A DNA stretch of 64,000 nucleotides from Dryas octopetala (Eukaryota; Streptophyta; Magnoliopsida; Rosales; Rosaceae): assembly GCA_963921425.1 (NCBI GenBank), contig OY992834.1:11949271-12013270 (forward strand), in the 5' to 3' direction. Position numbers and translations under genes: made by a program. Under the pieces are notes generated by a model. That model was not told where the DNA came from and did no database searches. It worked only from the letters and a program-made list of their open reading frames with translations. This document shows, piece after piece, positions 11,199 through 19,995 of the stretch. The first letter of the stretch is position 1. Each line of letters begins with the position of its first letter.

Positions 11199-11266
11199 CT
11201 ATTTGCACCAATGGAGGGATGACTTGCATTAATGGCTTCAACTTCCAATTTGTAGTGATCTATTAG
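11183..11266 (+). CDS. Chimeric micro-ORF made by the duplication junction (27 codons)
   Basis: The first five codons (MDIEQ) are those of CSN7. The remaining 22 are read from array DNA fused at about 11199, ending at TAG 11264-11266. It is in frame from the native CSN7 start and sits behind a full copy of the CSN7 leader, so translation is possible if the promoter copy works. The residues after MDIEQ match nothing known to me. It is probably just a by-product. Confidence 0.25.
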   Translation: MDIEQTICTNGGMTCINGFNFQFVVIY

Positions 11267-11566
11267 CTACAAAGCTAGACTCTTTGGGTGTGTAATTTTC
11301 AATTTTGTGTGAACTTTGGGTGTGTAACTTCAGGTGGAGTTAGTGCATGGTAGAAAGTACTGAGCTGAGAAGCATGAATAAAGAAAATTGATCTTTAATT
11401 TGTTCAGAATCATAAGAGAGAGTGTTTAAAACTATAAGCTTTAGAAGATGCTTTACCAAATAAAAGGCAATTGTCAGCAAATTAAGAGCAGAGAAGAAAT
11501 TCTGTTCTGCAAGGAGCTGTAAGAACTCTGATACCATGTAACTTGGTTTTTCTTATTAACTTAATA
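11199..11566. other. Array junction sequence, copia-leader remnant
   Basis: 11199-11290 resembles NLR-flank sequence also present near 18690-18760 and 8095-8200 (GGCTTCAACTTCCAATTTGTA). 11290-11560 has no match in the window. It contains AACTCTGATACCATG, which read on the minus strand is a tRNA-Met primer-site-like TGGTATCAGAGTT, suggesting a relic of a reversed copia leader. Confidence 0.35.
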
Positions 11567-12139
11567 ATAGACAACTTGAAACATCTAAGGTACTTGGACC
11601 TGTCTCAGACTTCCATAAAGAAGTTACCTCGTACAGTGTTTAATTTGTATAATTTACAAACACTATTATCGTCACATTGTGATGCTCTTACTGAATTGCC
11701 AACTAATTTGGGAAAACTAATCAACTTGCGCCATCTAGATATCAAGTTTACAAAGTTACAAAAGATGCCACCACATATGGGAAAATTGAAAGACCTCCAG
11801 ATATTAACTGATTTTGTGCTACATAAGCATAGAGCAGGGTTTGACATTGTGGAGTTAAAGGAGTTTCAGTATTTGCGTGGATCACTTTGTATCTCAGGAC
11901 TTGGTAATATCGTTCATTTTAGGAAGGCTTTGGAGGCGAACATCATGAGGGACAAAAAGTATCTCGATGGACTAGTTTTGAAATGGAAATCAAGTGTAAC
12001 TGCCGATGCACAAAAAGATAGAGAAGTGCTCGAGAAGCTCCAATCTCATACAAATCTAAAAAAACTTACAATTGATTCTTATGGAGGCACAACATTTCCA
12101 AGTTGGTTAGGACATCATTCTATGATTGAGCATATATGA
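11567..12139 (+). pseudogene. LRR fragment of a third NLR
   Basis: The frame reads NLKHLRYLDLSQTSIKKLP and so on, through a central LRR block equal to roughly residues 610-800 of the intact NLR (including LHKHRAGFDIVELKEF and ANIMRDKKYLDGL). It stops at 12137-12139 shortly after FPSWLG. There is no CC or NB-ARC, and the C-terminal LRRs are missing: homology jumps from the FPSWLG point straight to the NLR 3' flank (GATGGGTCCCAGTCCC at 12167). The frame is open but has lost both ends. It is more diverged from NLR copies 1 and 2 than they are from each other. It may start at ATG 11543 inside unrelated sequence. Confidence 0.85.
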
Positions 12140-12830
12140 TTGCCCAAATATTGTGTTTTTCTCCGATGGGTCCCAGTCCCAGTTGAGTTGAGTTATAATT
12201 GTAATTATCCAATTCCCTCTCAATCAGGTACTTTAATTTCTGCAAACTCTGCTTCTTTGTCATTGCATTCCATATTTATGGGTCTATATATTGAAATTCC
12301 AAATGTTTAAACTGGAGTCCATTTGAGAAGAGCCAAACAAGATGTCATCATGGTTCAACAGGGAAACATCTTCAAAATTTTCATTAAAATAATAAATTTT
12401 GCATGCCATTTTAGAGCTTGGATGAATCATAATGCTCTGTAACTACTAACTAGTTAGTTACTGCGTTCTGTTTCTAGACACATGAATTTACTTCTTGTGG
12501 ATTGTATTGGAAAATGTTAAACTGATTTCCCAACAGTAAGCCCCATGGTTGTCGATTATGTAACAGATATTTTCCTCATTTTTGTTCTCTGAATTGATTT
12601 TCTCTTTGGAAAATGCTTGCTCTGTTTTTCAGGACTCAGATAACTTTTTAATGTTTGTATTTCACTTATGCTCTGTTGACCTTTGCTTTTTTCATCTAGG
12701 TACACCTTTGTTGCATTTTAGAAGCCTCATTAATCTATATATGCAAGTCCCCAGTAGTTATTCTTTCTAAAAAAAGAAGGTTAATAGAGACTACCATTCT
12801 TTCTTTCCTTCTTAATTTGACAGCTTGAAA
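12140..12830 (+). other. 3' flank of the LRR fragment
   Basis: 12160-12270 matches the NLR 3' flank type; the remainder is AT-rich with scattered similarity to 8800-9200 (TTTCTAGACACATGAATT). No gene is seen. Confidence 0.5.
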
Positions 12831-13551
12831 GTTGAAAAACCCTTTCTTCTTTTTCTGTTACAATTAACCCTTCCTAATGTTTGGCTGTAGATTATATATA
12901 GACAATGTGGGAACGAACAGAGCAAAAACAAACAATTGAGTATACAGCTGGAGATTACTCATTTATTATAATATATGGATAGTAAATTACTAATCTTGAA
13001 TCTACGTACTTTTCATTTGCATGTTTCAGTTGCCCATCCTCTTCCAAAAGTTTCAGGATCAAGCTAGTAGTATTGTTTCTAGCTAAGTCTTTTATTTCTG
13101 GAGTCAAGTGTGGTGTGAGCTCTGCAAGCTGCCACTAAAGGTGCTTTAAGTACTTCCATAGTTTAGAACTATTGTAAATATTTAGAAATTGAAGAATGAT
13201 CTCAATTGTTGCATACATATATCTTAGCCACTTTTTCCAACATTAGATAAGCTCTTTTTTTGTGAGTTAATTACTGTATATATTTCTTACTAATTAATTA
13301 GCATTTATGGGTTTTTAGATATATATATGTTTCGTTAACCGCACTGTATGCCAATTGATCCTTAATTAGGCCCTGAGTTACATATAGAAAAGCTGGCTAA
13401 TGTATCTTCTTTTGTTCTATGTTCTTTGCATGCAGCTTCTAATCAGTAAACAAAAACTTTTTGCAGGTGTCTTGCTTGGTGGCATTTCTATGCATACCTG
13501 CAGCTTCTTACATACTGACATTGTTGCCTCGCTAGCAAAAAAGAGATTGTG

Positions 13552-13556
13552 CCCTT
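13552..13556. other. Copia target-site duplication, left (CCCTT)
   Basis: CCCTT directly precedes the 5' LTR and is repeated at 18398-18402 directly after the 3' LTR. Five bases is the usual Ty1-copia duplication. Confidence 0.95.
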
Positions 13557-13760
13557 TGTAAGAGATGTATCTTGTGTAACTGCTGTTTTCAAATGTTTTC
13601 AAACTTGAATTATTGTTTCAGCTGATTGGTCTTCTAGGATTCCTTAAGAATAGGTCTTCCAGTTTTATAGATAATTAAGTCTTTTACTTGTATATATCTA
13701 GCGGCTGCTGTGAATAAAGTTTTAAGATTTTCCAATCACCTTTTTTGGTTAATCTCTATA
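13557..13760 (+). repeat. 5' LTR of the copia element
   Basis: Starts TGTAAGAGATG and ends AATCTCTATA. It contains a TATA-like TGTATATATC (about 13689) and AATAAA (about 13713), consistent with promoter and polyadenylation signals. Same sequence as 18194-18397. Confidence 0.97.
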
Positions 13761-13773
13761 TGGTATCAGAGCC
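13761..13773 (+). other. Primer binding site (initiator tRNA-Met)
   Basis: TGGTATCAGAGCC directly follows the LTR. It is the classic plant Ty1-copia sequence complementary to the 3' end of initiator tRNA-Met. Confidence 0.95.
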
Positions 13774-13818
13774 ATAAAATCTCTCCCCTGTTAATCTTTT
13801 TTTTTCCTTCTCAACTCA

Positions 13819-16800
13819 ATGGCAACACCTCACGCCATTCTCACTTCCAACAATCATCAACTCCTCACCATAAACACAGCTGCCCAAACTCCCATCAAAC
13901 TCACCTCCACAAATTATCTTTCTTGGAAAATTCAATTTGAATCCTTATTTGTTGGCTATGATCTTCTGGGGTATATTGATGGTTCCACACCCTGCCCTCC
14001 CCAAACTCTCACCACAGACACTGTCACCACCCCCAATCCAGCCTATCGCACTTGGGTACGCCAAGACAAATTAATTCTGAATGCCATCATTGGCTCTCTT
14101 TCTCCAACTCTTATTTCATTTGTTGCTCGTGCCACCACCTCCAGGGAAGCTTGGAACACCCTCTCCAACACCTATGCCAAACCAACTCGTGGCCGCATCA
14201 AGCAAGTCAAAAATCTTCTTAAAAATCCCAACAAAGGCACTATGACTATCACTGACTTTCTTCACTCAATCAAAGCTCGTTCTGACGAGCTTGCTATTCT
14301 AGGTGCCCCAATGGATGCAGAAGACCTCACTGAAAAAATTCTAGATGGCCTTGGAGAAGAATACAAAGAACTTGTCCGGGCCGTTCAGGCTCGTGACAAC
14401 CCAATCTCGTTTGAGGAGCTTCATGAAAAGCTGCTCTCCTTTGAAGCTTCACTTCCTGTTCACTCAAAGCCCGAGCTTCCCCACCCTATTACAGCCAATC
14501 CTGGCAATCGGACATCTTTCACCACCAACAATTGGCGACCCAACCAATCAGGCACCACTTGGCGTCCCAACTCCAATTCCTCCTCTCAACCAGGTCAAAC
14601 CACTTGGCGTCCACCCTCCCAAAATTGGCGGCCATCTTCTACTTCTAGCCCCTCAAACCGCAACAACAATCGGCCTCCACCACGCCCATATCAAGGCTAC
14701 TGTCAAGTCTGTGGTGTCCAAGGTCATACTGCCAAGCGTTGTCCATCCTTTCAATTTGTGGCTGTTCAACCCTCCTCTGCTGCTGGATCTCCGGCCAATA
14801 CCAGACCGTGGCAACCTCAAGCTCAATTTGCAGCAAGCTCTAACACCAAACCAAATTGGCTACTCGACAGTGGAGCATCCCACCATGTTACTACAGACCT
14901 GAGTAACCTGTCTCTTCACACTCCATATCATGGTTCTGATGATGTTATGATCGGTGATGGTACCAATCTCTCTATCTCTCACACTGGCTCCCTCTCCCTC
15001 TCCTCAACAAACCATTCCTTCACTTTAAATGATGTTCTTTGTGTCCCTAACATGCAAAAGAATTTAATCTCTATCTCTCAATTTTGCTCCTTAAATAATA
15101 CTTCTGTTGAATTCTTACCGTCTTGTTTTCATGTGAAGGACCTTAGCACAGGAAGCATTCTCCTGACCGGCGGTACCAACGCAGGCGTGTATGAATGGCC
15201 AGCATCCTCACCTCCTGTCACTTCCCCAATCTTTGCACTCTCCCACATCAAAACCACTTCTTCAAATTGGCATCACCGCCTTGGTCATCCAGCCTTTCCT
15301 ATTTTAAAATTTATTATTTCCAATTATCATTTACAATCTTCTTCTCCCATGCCAAAAGAATTCTCATGTAATGCTTGTCATATTAATAAAAATCATAAGT
15401 TATCTTTTTCAAATTCTTCACTTGTCTCTACTAAACCATTGGAAATAATCTTTTCTGATGTATGGACCTCCCCAATTTTGTCGCAAGATGGTTTTAAGTA
15501 TTATGTGATATTTGTTGATCATTTTACCAAATATATATGGTTCTATCCTCTCAAACAAAAATCAGATGTGCATGACATTTTTCAAAAATATAAACCTCTT
15601 GTAGAAAATTACTTCAAACAAAAAATAATCACTATTTATTCAGACAATGGGGGAGAGTATATCGGTCTTAAACATTTTTTATCCCACCATGGCATCACTC
15701 ACTTAACTACACCACCTCATACTCCAGAACACAATGGATACTCAGAAAGAAGACACAGACATATTGTGGAAACTGGCCTGTCTCTCCTTTCTCATGCATC
15801 TATTCCCACCACATTTTGGCCCCATGCCCTTGCCACTGCCGTTTATTTGATTAATAGAATGCCCACTCCTGGACTTAACTTTACATCTCCATATGAGGCA
15901 ATTTTTCAAAAGAGTCCTAACTACTCCAAATTGAAGGTTTTCGGCTGCCTATGTTACCCATGGCTTCGACCATATACATCTCATAAATTAGAACCTAAAT
16001 CCCAACCTTGTGTATTTTTGGGATACTCTCTATCCCAAAGTGCTTACATCTGTTTCAATCTCTCCACCTCCAAAACATATGTGTCTCGCCATGTCCAATT
16101 TGTTGAAACTAATTTTCCATATAAATCACTCCCTACTGACCTCTCCCATTTAGCCACCACCAACCCAGCCCAATGGTTTCCACCTGTCACTCCCATTCCC
16201 GTCCCTACTACCCCGTCGCTGGTCACCACCACGCCATCAGTGGACCGCCCTCAGGAGCTGCTGTCTTCAACAGGTCAGTCACACTTTCATTCCACTGCAC
16301 CATTACTGCACAATCCTATCTCAATCTCTCCAATACCACAAGCCCACACCGAGCCCACATCACCCATTCTACAAACCGAGCCCACCCCACCCATGCCACA
16401 CACCCAGACCACCCCACCCATGCCACGAACCGCGCCCACCCCCCCTATGCCACGAACCGAGCCCACCCCACCTGCCCTGCAAACCAAAGTCCAACCTTCA
16501 CCATCTCCACCCCCACCGCCACCACCTCCCACCCGCCACCCTATGCTTACCCGAGCCAAAAACAACATTGTTAAACCAGTTCAAAAACTCAATCTTCATG
16601 CCATTAAGTCACCATCACCAATCCTTGAACCCACCTCTATCACTCAAGCCATCAAAGATCCTAACTGGCGTCAAGCCATGTCTGAAGAGTACAATGCACT
16701 TGTTTGTAATGGAACATGGGAGCTTGTTCCTTCTGCCGGTATTACCAATTTGGTAGGTTGTAAATGGGTTTTCCGCATTAAAAGGCTTTCTGACGGTTCC

Positions 16801-18186
16801 ATTGACAGGTACAAGGCTCGCCTTGTAGCTAAAGGCTTTCATCAACGGCCCGGTGTGGATTTTCATGAGACCTTCAGTCCAGTTATTAAGCCCACTACTG
16901 TTCGATTAGTTCTCAGTATTGCTGTAAGTAATGGGTGGTCACTTCGGCAACTGGATATCAATAACGCCTTCTTGCAGGGTCACCTCACCGAAACTGTTTT
17001 CATGGCACAACCACCAGGTTTCGTGGACCCGGATCATCCAACACATGTTTACAAGCTACATAAGGCCATTTATGGTCTCAAGCAAGCCCCACGTGCCTGG
17101 TACCATGAGTTGCGCCAATTTCTCTTACAATCTGGGTTCCGCAACTCCCATTCAGACACATCTCTTTTCATATATAATTGCTCTGGCTCCATTCTTTATT
17201 TATTGGTGTATGTGGATGACATTATCCTAACGGGTAACAATGTTGCAGCTGTCACAGAGTTTGTTGCTTCCTTAGCTGGTCGCTTCTCTCTCAAAGACCT
17301 TGGGTCCTTATCTTATTTTTTGGGTGTTGAGGTTCTTCCTCACTCTAATGGTCTTTTACTTTCACAGAAGGGTTATATTGATGACTTGCTGAAACGCACG
17401 CACATGCAAGGTGCCAAACCGGTCCTAACGCCATTGCCTACTAGTTCTTCTACAATTTCTGTTGCCCATGGCACTCTTCTTCTTGACCCCACTCAGTATC
17501 GTGCCACTGTTGGGAGTCTGCAGTATCTCTCTCTTACTCGGCCCGATATCTCCTACGCCGTCAACAAGATGTCCCAATTTATGCACCGCCCTACTACGGA
17601 CCATTGGGCTCTTGTGAAACGCATCTTGCGTTATCTCAGTGGTACCATGTCCAAAGGCCTTCTCCTTCACCGCAGTTCACCCATGTCTCTTCATAGTTTT
17701 TCGGACACTCTTCATGCATTTTCAGACGCCGACTGGGCTGGTAACAGAGACAATTACTCTTCCACTGGTGCTTATCTTGTGTATTTGGGTAAAAATCTGA
17801 TTTCCTGGAGTTCTAAAAAGCAATCCACTGTTGCTCGATCATCTACCGAAGCCGAGTATCGCTCTGTGGCGGCTACTTCTGCTGAACTCCGTTGGGTGTG
17901 CTCTCTTCTGTCTGAACTTGGTATTCCCGTTTCTGCTATGCCTGTAATATATTGTGATAACGTGGGTGCCACACAACTCAGCTCCAACCCTGTTTTTCAC
18001 TCTCGCATGAAGCATGTGGCTGTTGATTACCACTTCATCCGGGATCAGGTACAATCTGGCATGCTACGGGTAGCCCATGTCTCCTCTGTGGATCAACTTG
18101 CTGATCTTCTGACCAAACCTTTATCTACAGCTCGCTTTCAATTGCTCTGCTCCAAGATTGGCCTCTTTGATCGCGGCTCATCTTGA
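13819..18186 (+). CDS. Ty1-copia gag-pol polyprotein, intact (1455 aa)
   Basis: Single frame encoding, in copia order: a gag domain (about 1-230, LSWKIQFESL near the start); a CCHC zinc knuckle (C295, C298, H303, C308); an aspartic protease DSGA (D350); a GAG-pre-integrase HHRLGHP region; an integrase with catalytic D547, D609 and E643 (SDNGGEY, NGYSERRHRH); a proline-rich linker with MPRTEPTPP-type repeats (about 840-910); reverse transcriptase with YVDDI (D1133, D1134); and RNase H with SDADWAG (D1303), TEAEYRS and a late DN. The length is normal for the family and no stop or frameshift is present. The start is ATG 13819, after a 45-base leader that follows the primer site; the AUG context AATGG is good. 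Integrase before RT fixes the copia (not gypsy) class. Confidence 0.97.
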   Translation: MATPHAILTSNNHQLLTINTAAQTPIKLTSTNYLSWKIQFESLFVGYDLLGYIDGSTPCPPQTLTTDTVTTPNPAYRTWVRQDKLILNAIIGSLSPTLISFVARATTSREAWNTLSNTYAKPTRGRIKQVKNLLKNPNKGTMTITDFLHSIKARSDELAILGAPMDAEDLTEKILDGLGEEYKELVRAVQARDNPISFEELHEKLLSFEASLPVHSKPELPHPITANPGNRTSFTTNNWRPNQSGTTWRPNSNSSSQPGQTTWRPPSQNWRPSSTSSPSNRNNNRPPPRPYQGYCQVCGVQGHTAKRCPSFQFVAVQPSSAAGSPANTRPWQPQAQFAASSNTKPNWLLDSGASHHVTTDLSNLSLHTPYHGSDDVMIGDGTNLSISHTGSLSLSSTNHSFTLNDVLCVPNMQKNLISISQFCSLNNTSVEFLPSCFHVKDLSTGSILLTGGTNAGVYEWPASSPPVTSPIFALSHIKTTSSNWHHRLGHPAFPILKFIISNYHLQSSSPMPKEFSCNACHINKNHKLSFSNSSLVSTKPLEIIFSDVWTSPILSQDGFKYYVIFVDHFTKYIWFYPLKQKSDVHDIFQKYKPLVENYFKQKIITIYSDNGGEYIGLKHFLSHHGITHLTTPPHTPEHNGYSERRHRHIVETGLSLLSHASIPTTFWPHALATAVYLINRMPTPGLNFTSPYEAIFQKSPNYSKLKVFGCLCYPWLRPYTSHKLEPKSQPCVFLGYSLSQSAYICFNLSTSKTYVSRHVQFVETNFPYKSLPTDLSHLATTNPAQWFPPVTPIPVPTTPSLVTTTPSVDRPQELLSSTGQSHFHSTAPLLHNPISISPIPQAHTEPTSPILQTEPTPPMPHTQTTPPMPRTAPTPPMPRTEPTPPALQTKVQPSPSPPPPPPPPTRHPMLTRAKNNIVKPVQKLNLHAIKSPSPILEPTSITQAIKDPNWRQAMSEEYNALVCNGTWELVPSAGITNLVGCKWVFRIKRLSDGSIDRYKARLVAKGFHQRPGVDFHETFSPVIKPTTVRLVLSIAVSNGWSLRQLDINNAFLQGHLTETVFMAQPPGFVDPDHPTHVYKLHKAIYGLKQAPRAWYHELRQFLLQSGFRNSHSDTSLFIYNCSGSILYLLVYVDDIILTGNNVAAVTEFVASLAGRFSLKDLGSLSYFLGVEVLPHSNGLLLSQKGYIDDLLKRTHMQGAKPVLTPLPTSSSTISVAHGTLLLDPTQYRATVGSLQYLSLTRPDISYAVNKMSQFMHRPTTDHWALVKRILRYLSGTMSKGLLLHRSSPMSLHSFSDTLHAFSDADWAGNRDNYSSTGAYLVYLGKNLISWSSKKQSTVARSSTEAEYRSVAATSAELRWVCSLLSELGIPVSAMPVIYCDNVGATQLSSNPVFHSRMKHVAVDYHFIRDQVQSGMLRVAHVSSVDQLADLLTKPLSTARFQLLCSKIGLFDRGSS

Positions 18187-18193
18187 GGGGGCA
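18185..18193 (+). other. Polypurine tract
   Basis: GAGGGGGCA overlaps the gag-pol stop codon and abuts the 3' LTR. It is the expected plus-strand primer. Confidence 0.85.
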
Positions 18194-18397
18194 TGTAAGA
18201 GATGTATCTTGTGTAACTGCTGTTTTCAAATGTTTTCAAACTTGAATTATTGTTTCAGCTGATTGGTCTTCTAGGATTCCTTAAGAATAGGTCTTCCAGT
18301 TTTATAGATAATTAAGTCTTTTACTTGTATATATCTAGCGGCTGCTGTGAATAAAGTTTTAAGATTTTCCAATCACCTTTTTTGGTTAATCTCTATA
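18194..18397 (+). repeat. 3' LTR of the copia element
   Basis: Reads the same as the 5' LTR over all 204 bases and is followed by the second CCCTT (18398-18402). Confidence 0.97.
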
Positions 18398-18402
18398 CCC
18401 TT

Positions 18403-18676
18403 CTAATTGGGTCAATAGACCCCCAATCTCTCTGCTCTTTGTTCTGGACAAGGATGGCTTACCTTGTCCTCCGAGGATGGTGCAGGTTGGAGCTGTTGAT
18501 TAGTTTCTTGTTGCAGGCAGTTCTTTCTGTTTTTAAGCTTAGTTTTTCTTCTTCGTTTTCTTTGCTTTGGTTTTCTGTTGTTGGGGTTCAGAGCTGGGTG
18601 CCATCTCCTCTGAACATTCCCTTTTGGTTGTATGCTTGTTCTGTTTTGTTTCTTCAATGAAGTATTTTGACCAAAA
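18403..18676 (+). mobile_element. LINE-like 3' tail fragment
   Basis: T/C-rich, gene-less sequence ending in TTTCTTCAATGAAGTATTTTGACCAAAATAAAA, written here only as a pattern: TTCAATGAAGTATTTT then an A-rich tail. This is typical of 3' ends of plant L1-type retroposons. Copia inserted just 5' of it. No reverse transcriptase is present, so it is 5'-truncated. Confidence 0.4.
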
Positions 18677-19995
18677 TAAAAACTGAGCATACTATTTGCA
18701 TTGATGGCTTCAACTTCCAATTTGTAATGATTTATACTTAGCTACTAGCTAGACTCTTTTGTTTCCAGATACAGGTATTGACTACTTCTGGATTGTATTG
18801 GAAAATTTTGAATCAATTTCTCAATAGTTTGCCTAATGATTTCTTGCTATTTTGACTTGCTAGCAACTAGACAAGGAATTAGTTAATTGGGAATAAGGCT
18901 CTGATACTATATGTCTAGACAATCATTAGACTTCCAAAGCTACCTTAAGCTATTAGCTAGGGAAGAGGCCAATATCAAGCGAGCTAACACTCTATATAGT
19001 GGGTTATATGAGTTTGCACAATATTCCTTAGAAGGGAATTATTCAGATAGCCGGAGACACATGTTTTTTCAAAAACTGATATCAATCTAGTGATGTCTAT
19101 CAGGATTTTTGTAGTAGTGTTACAGAAAACAGACTCTCTCTATATATGTATTATGAATTTGTTATATAAATAATGGAAGATTAGTTGAGGTAAATAGAAG
19201 GACAATTTGATTTGAGAATCAAATAAGTGGGAAATCAAGCAAATTATCTTCAGCAATTATATAGACCGTAAATATGGTAAACAGCAGGCGTGGCATCTTT
19301 CTAGAATGGAGGTAGTGCTCATCTTTTAACTTGTGATCAACTTGGCCCCATATAAAGGATGGACGACTTGACTTCAAGTAAAATTTAACTTATTAGCAAA
19401 ACTTGTCCAAACACAAGCTAGGCAGAGGACAAACAAATTAAAACTATACTAATTAAGACATCACCAGATAAATGGATAATTAGAAGAAACTTGTGGAAGA
19501 GGTAAAGCCAACCAGCAACACCAGGTCATCAAATTATTTACACTAGTGAAACTGAGCTACTCAGATTATTTTGATGAGAACCACATATGCATTTTACTGT
19601 GGTTTCCTATTAACTTCATAAATTTTCCCCACAACCAAATAATAAATTGAGAAATTTAGATCAGAACAAGTGGGACGAATGGTCCAAAACTCCAAATTAA
19701 GAGAATTGTATTCTGTGGTCACTGACTGATTGTTTCCTTTTGCTTTTGTCCACAAAGGGTAGGCCTATCTGTAAGTTGTTCCCTTTAACTTTTTGACTCA
19801 TGGGTCGTCCACTAATATTTGTCTCTGCAATTTCATATCAGTTTCATTATCATCAATACCAAAGAAGTAGCTGATGCTCTCAAGTTCACACATCAAAAAT
19901 CAAATTAGTCGTCCTTGTTTTTGCTTGCTCTCTTCAGAACTACCTTCTCTCTCAACTGTTCTCAATTCCATTTGCAAGTTAACAAGAAATCAATC
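18677..19995 (+). promoter_or_regulatory. 5' flank of NLR copy 2
   Basis: 18677-18977 has NLR-array flank phrases, including TGAGCATACTATTTGCA, similar to the sequence at the 11199 junction. 18978-19995 matches 3889-4859 and retains the two W-box cores TTGACT (19378-19383, 19793-19798). It has a longer leader (about 35 extra bases near 19912) than copy 1. Confidence 0.45.

Larger units (their letters stand above)
13557..18397 (+). mobile_element. Complete young Ty1-copia LTR retrotransposon
   Basis: 4841 bp with 204-bp LTRs that I read as identical, a tRNA-Met primer site touching the 5' LTR, one uninterrupted gag-pol frame, a polypurine tract touching the 3' LTR, and a CCCTT target duplication. 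Identical LTRs imply very recent insertion. The ends read TG...TA instead of TG...CA. It sits in copy 2 between NLR-flank sequence and a LINE-like 3' tail. The matching place in copy 1 is deleted, so comparison cannot tell whether it came before or after the duplication. Confidence 0.97.

Noticed and set aside
14345..14902. 185-codon frame inside gag
   Set aside because: Out-of-frame shadow of the intact gag-pol coding sequence. The same holds for other frames within 13.8-18.2 kb.
16173..16574. Repeated HATNRAHPTHAT-like frame
   Set aside because: Alternate-frame reading of the proline-rich linker repeats between integrase and reverse transcriptase.
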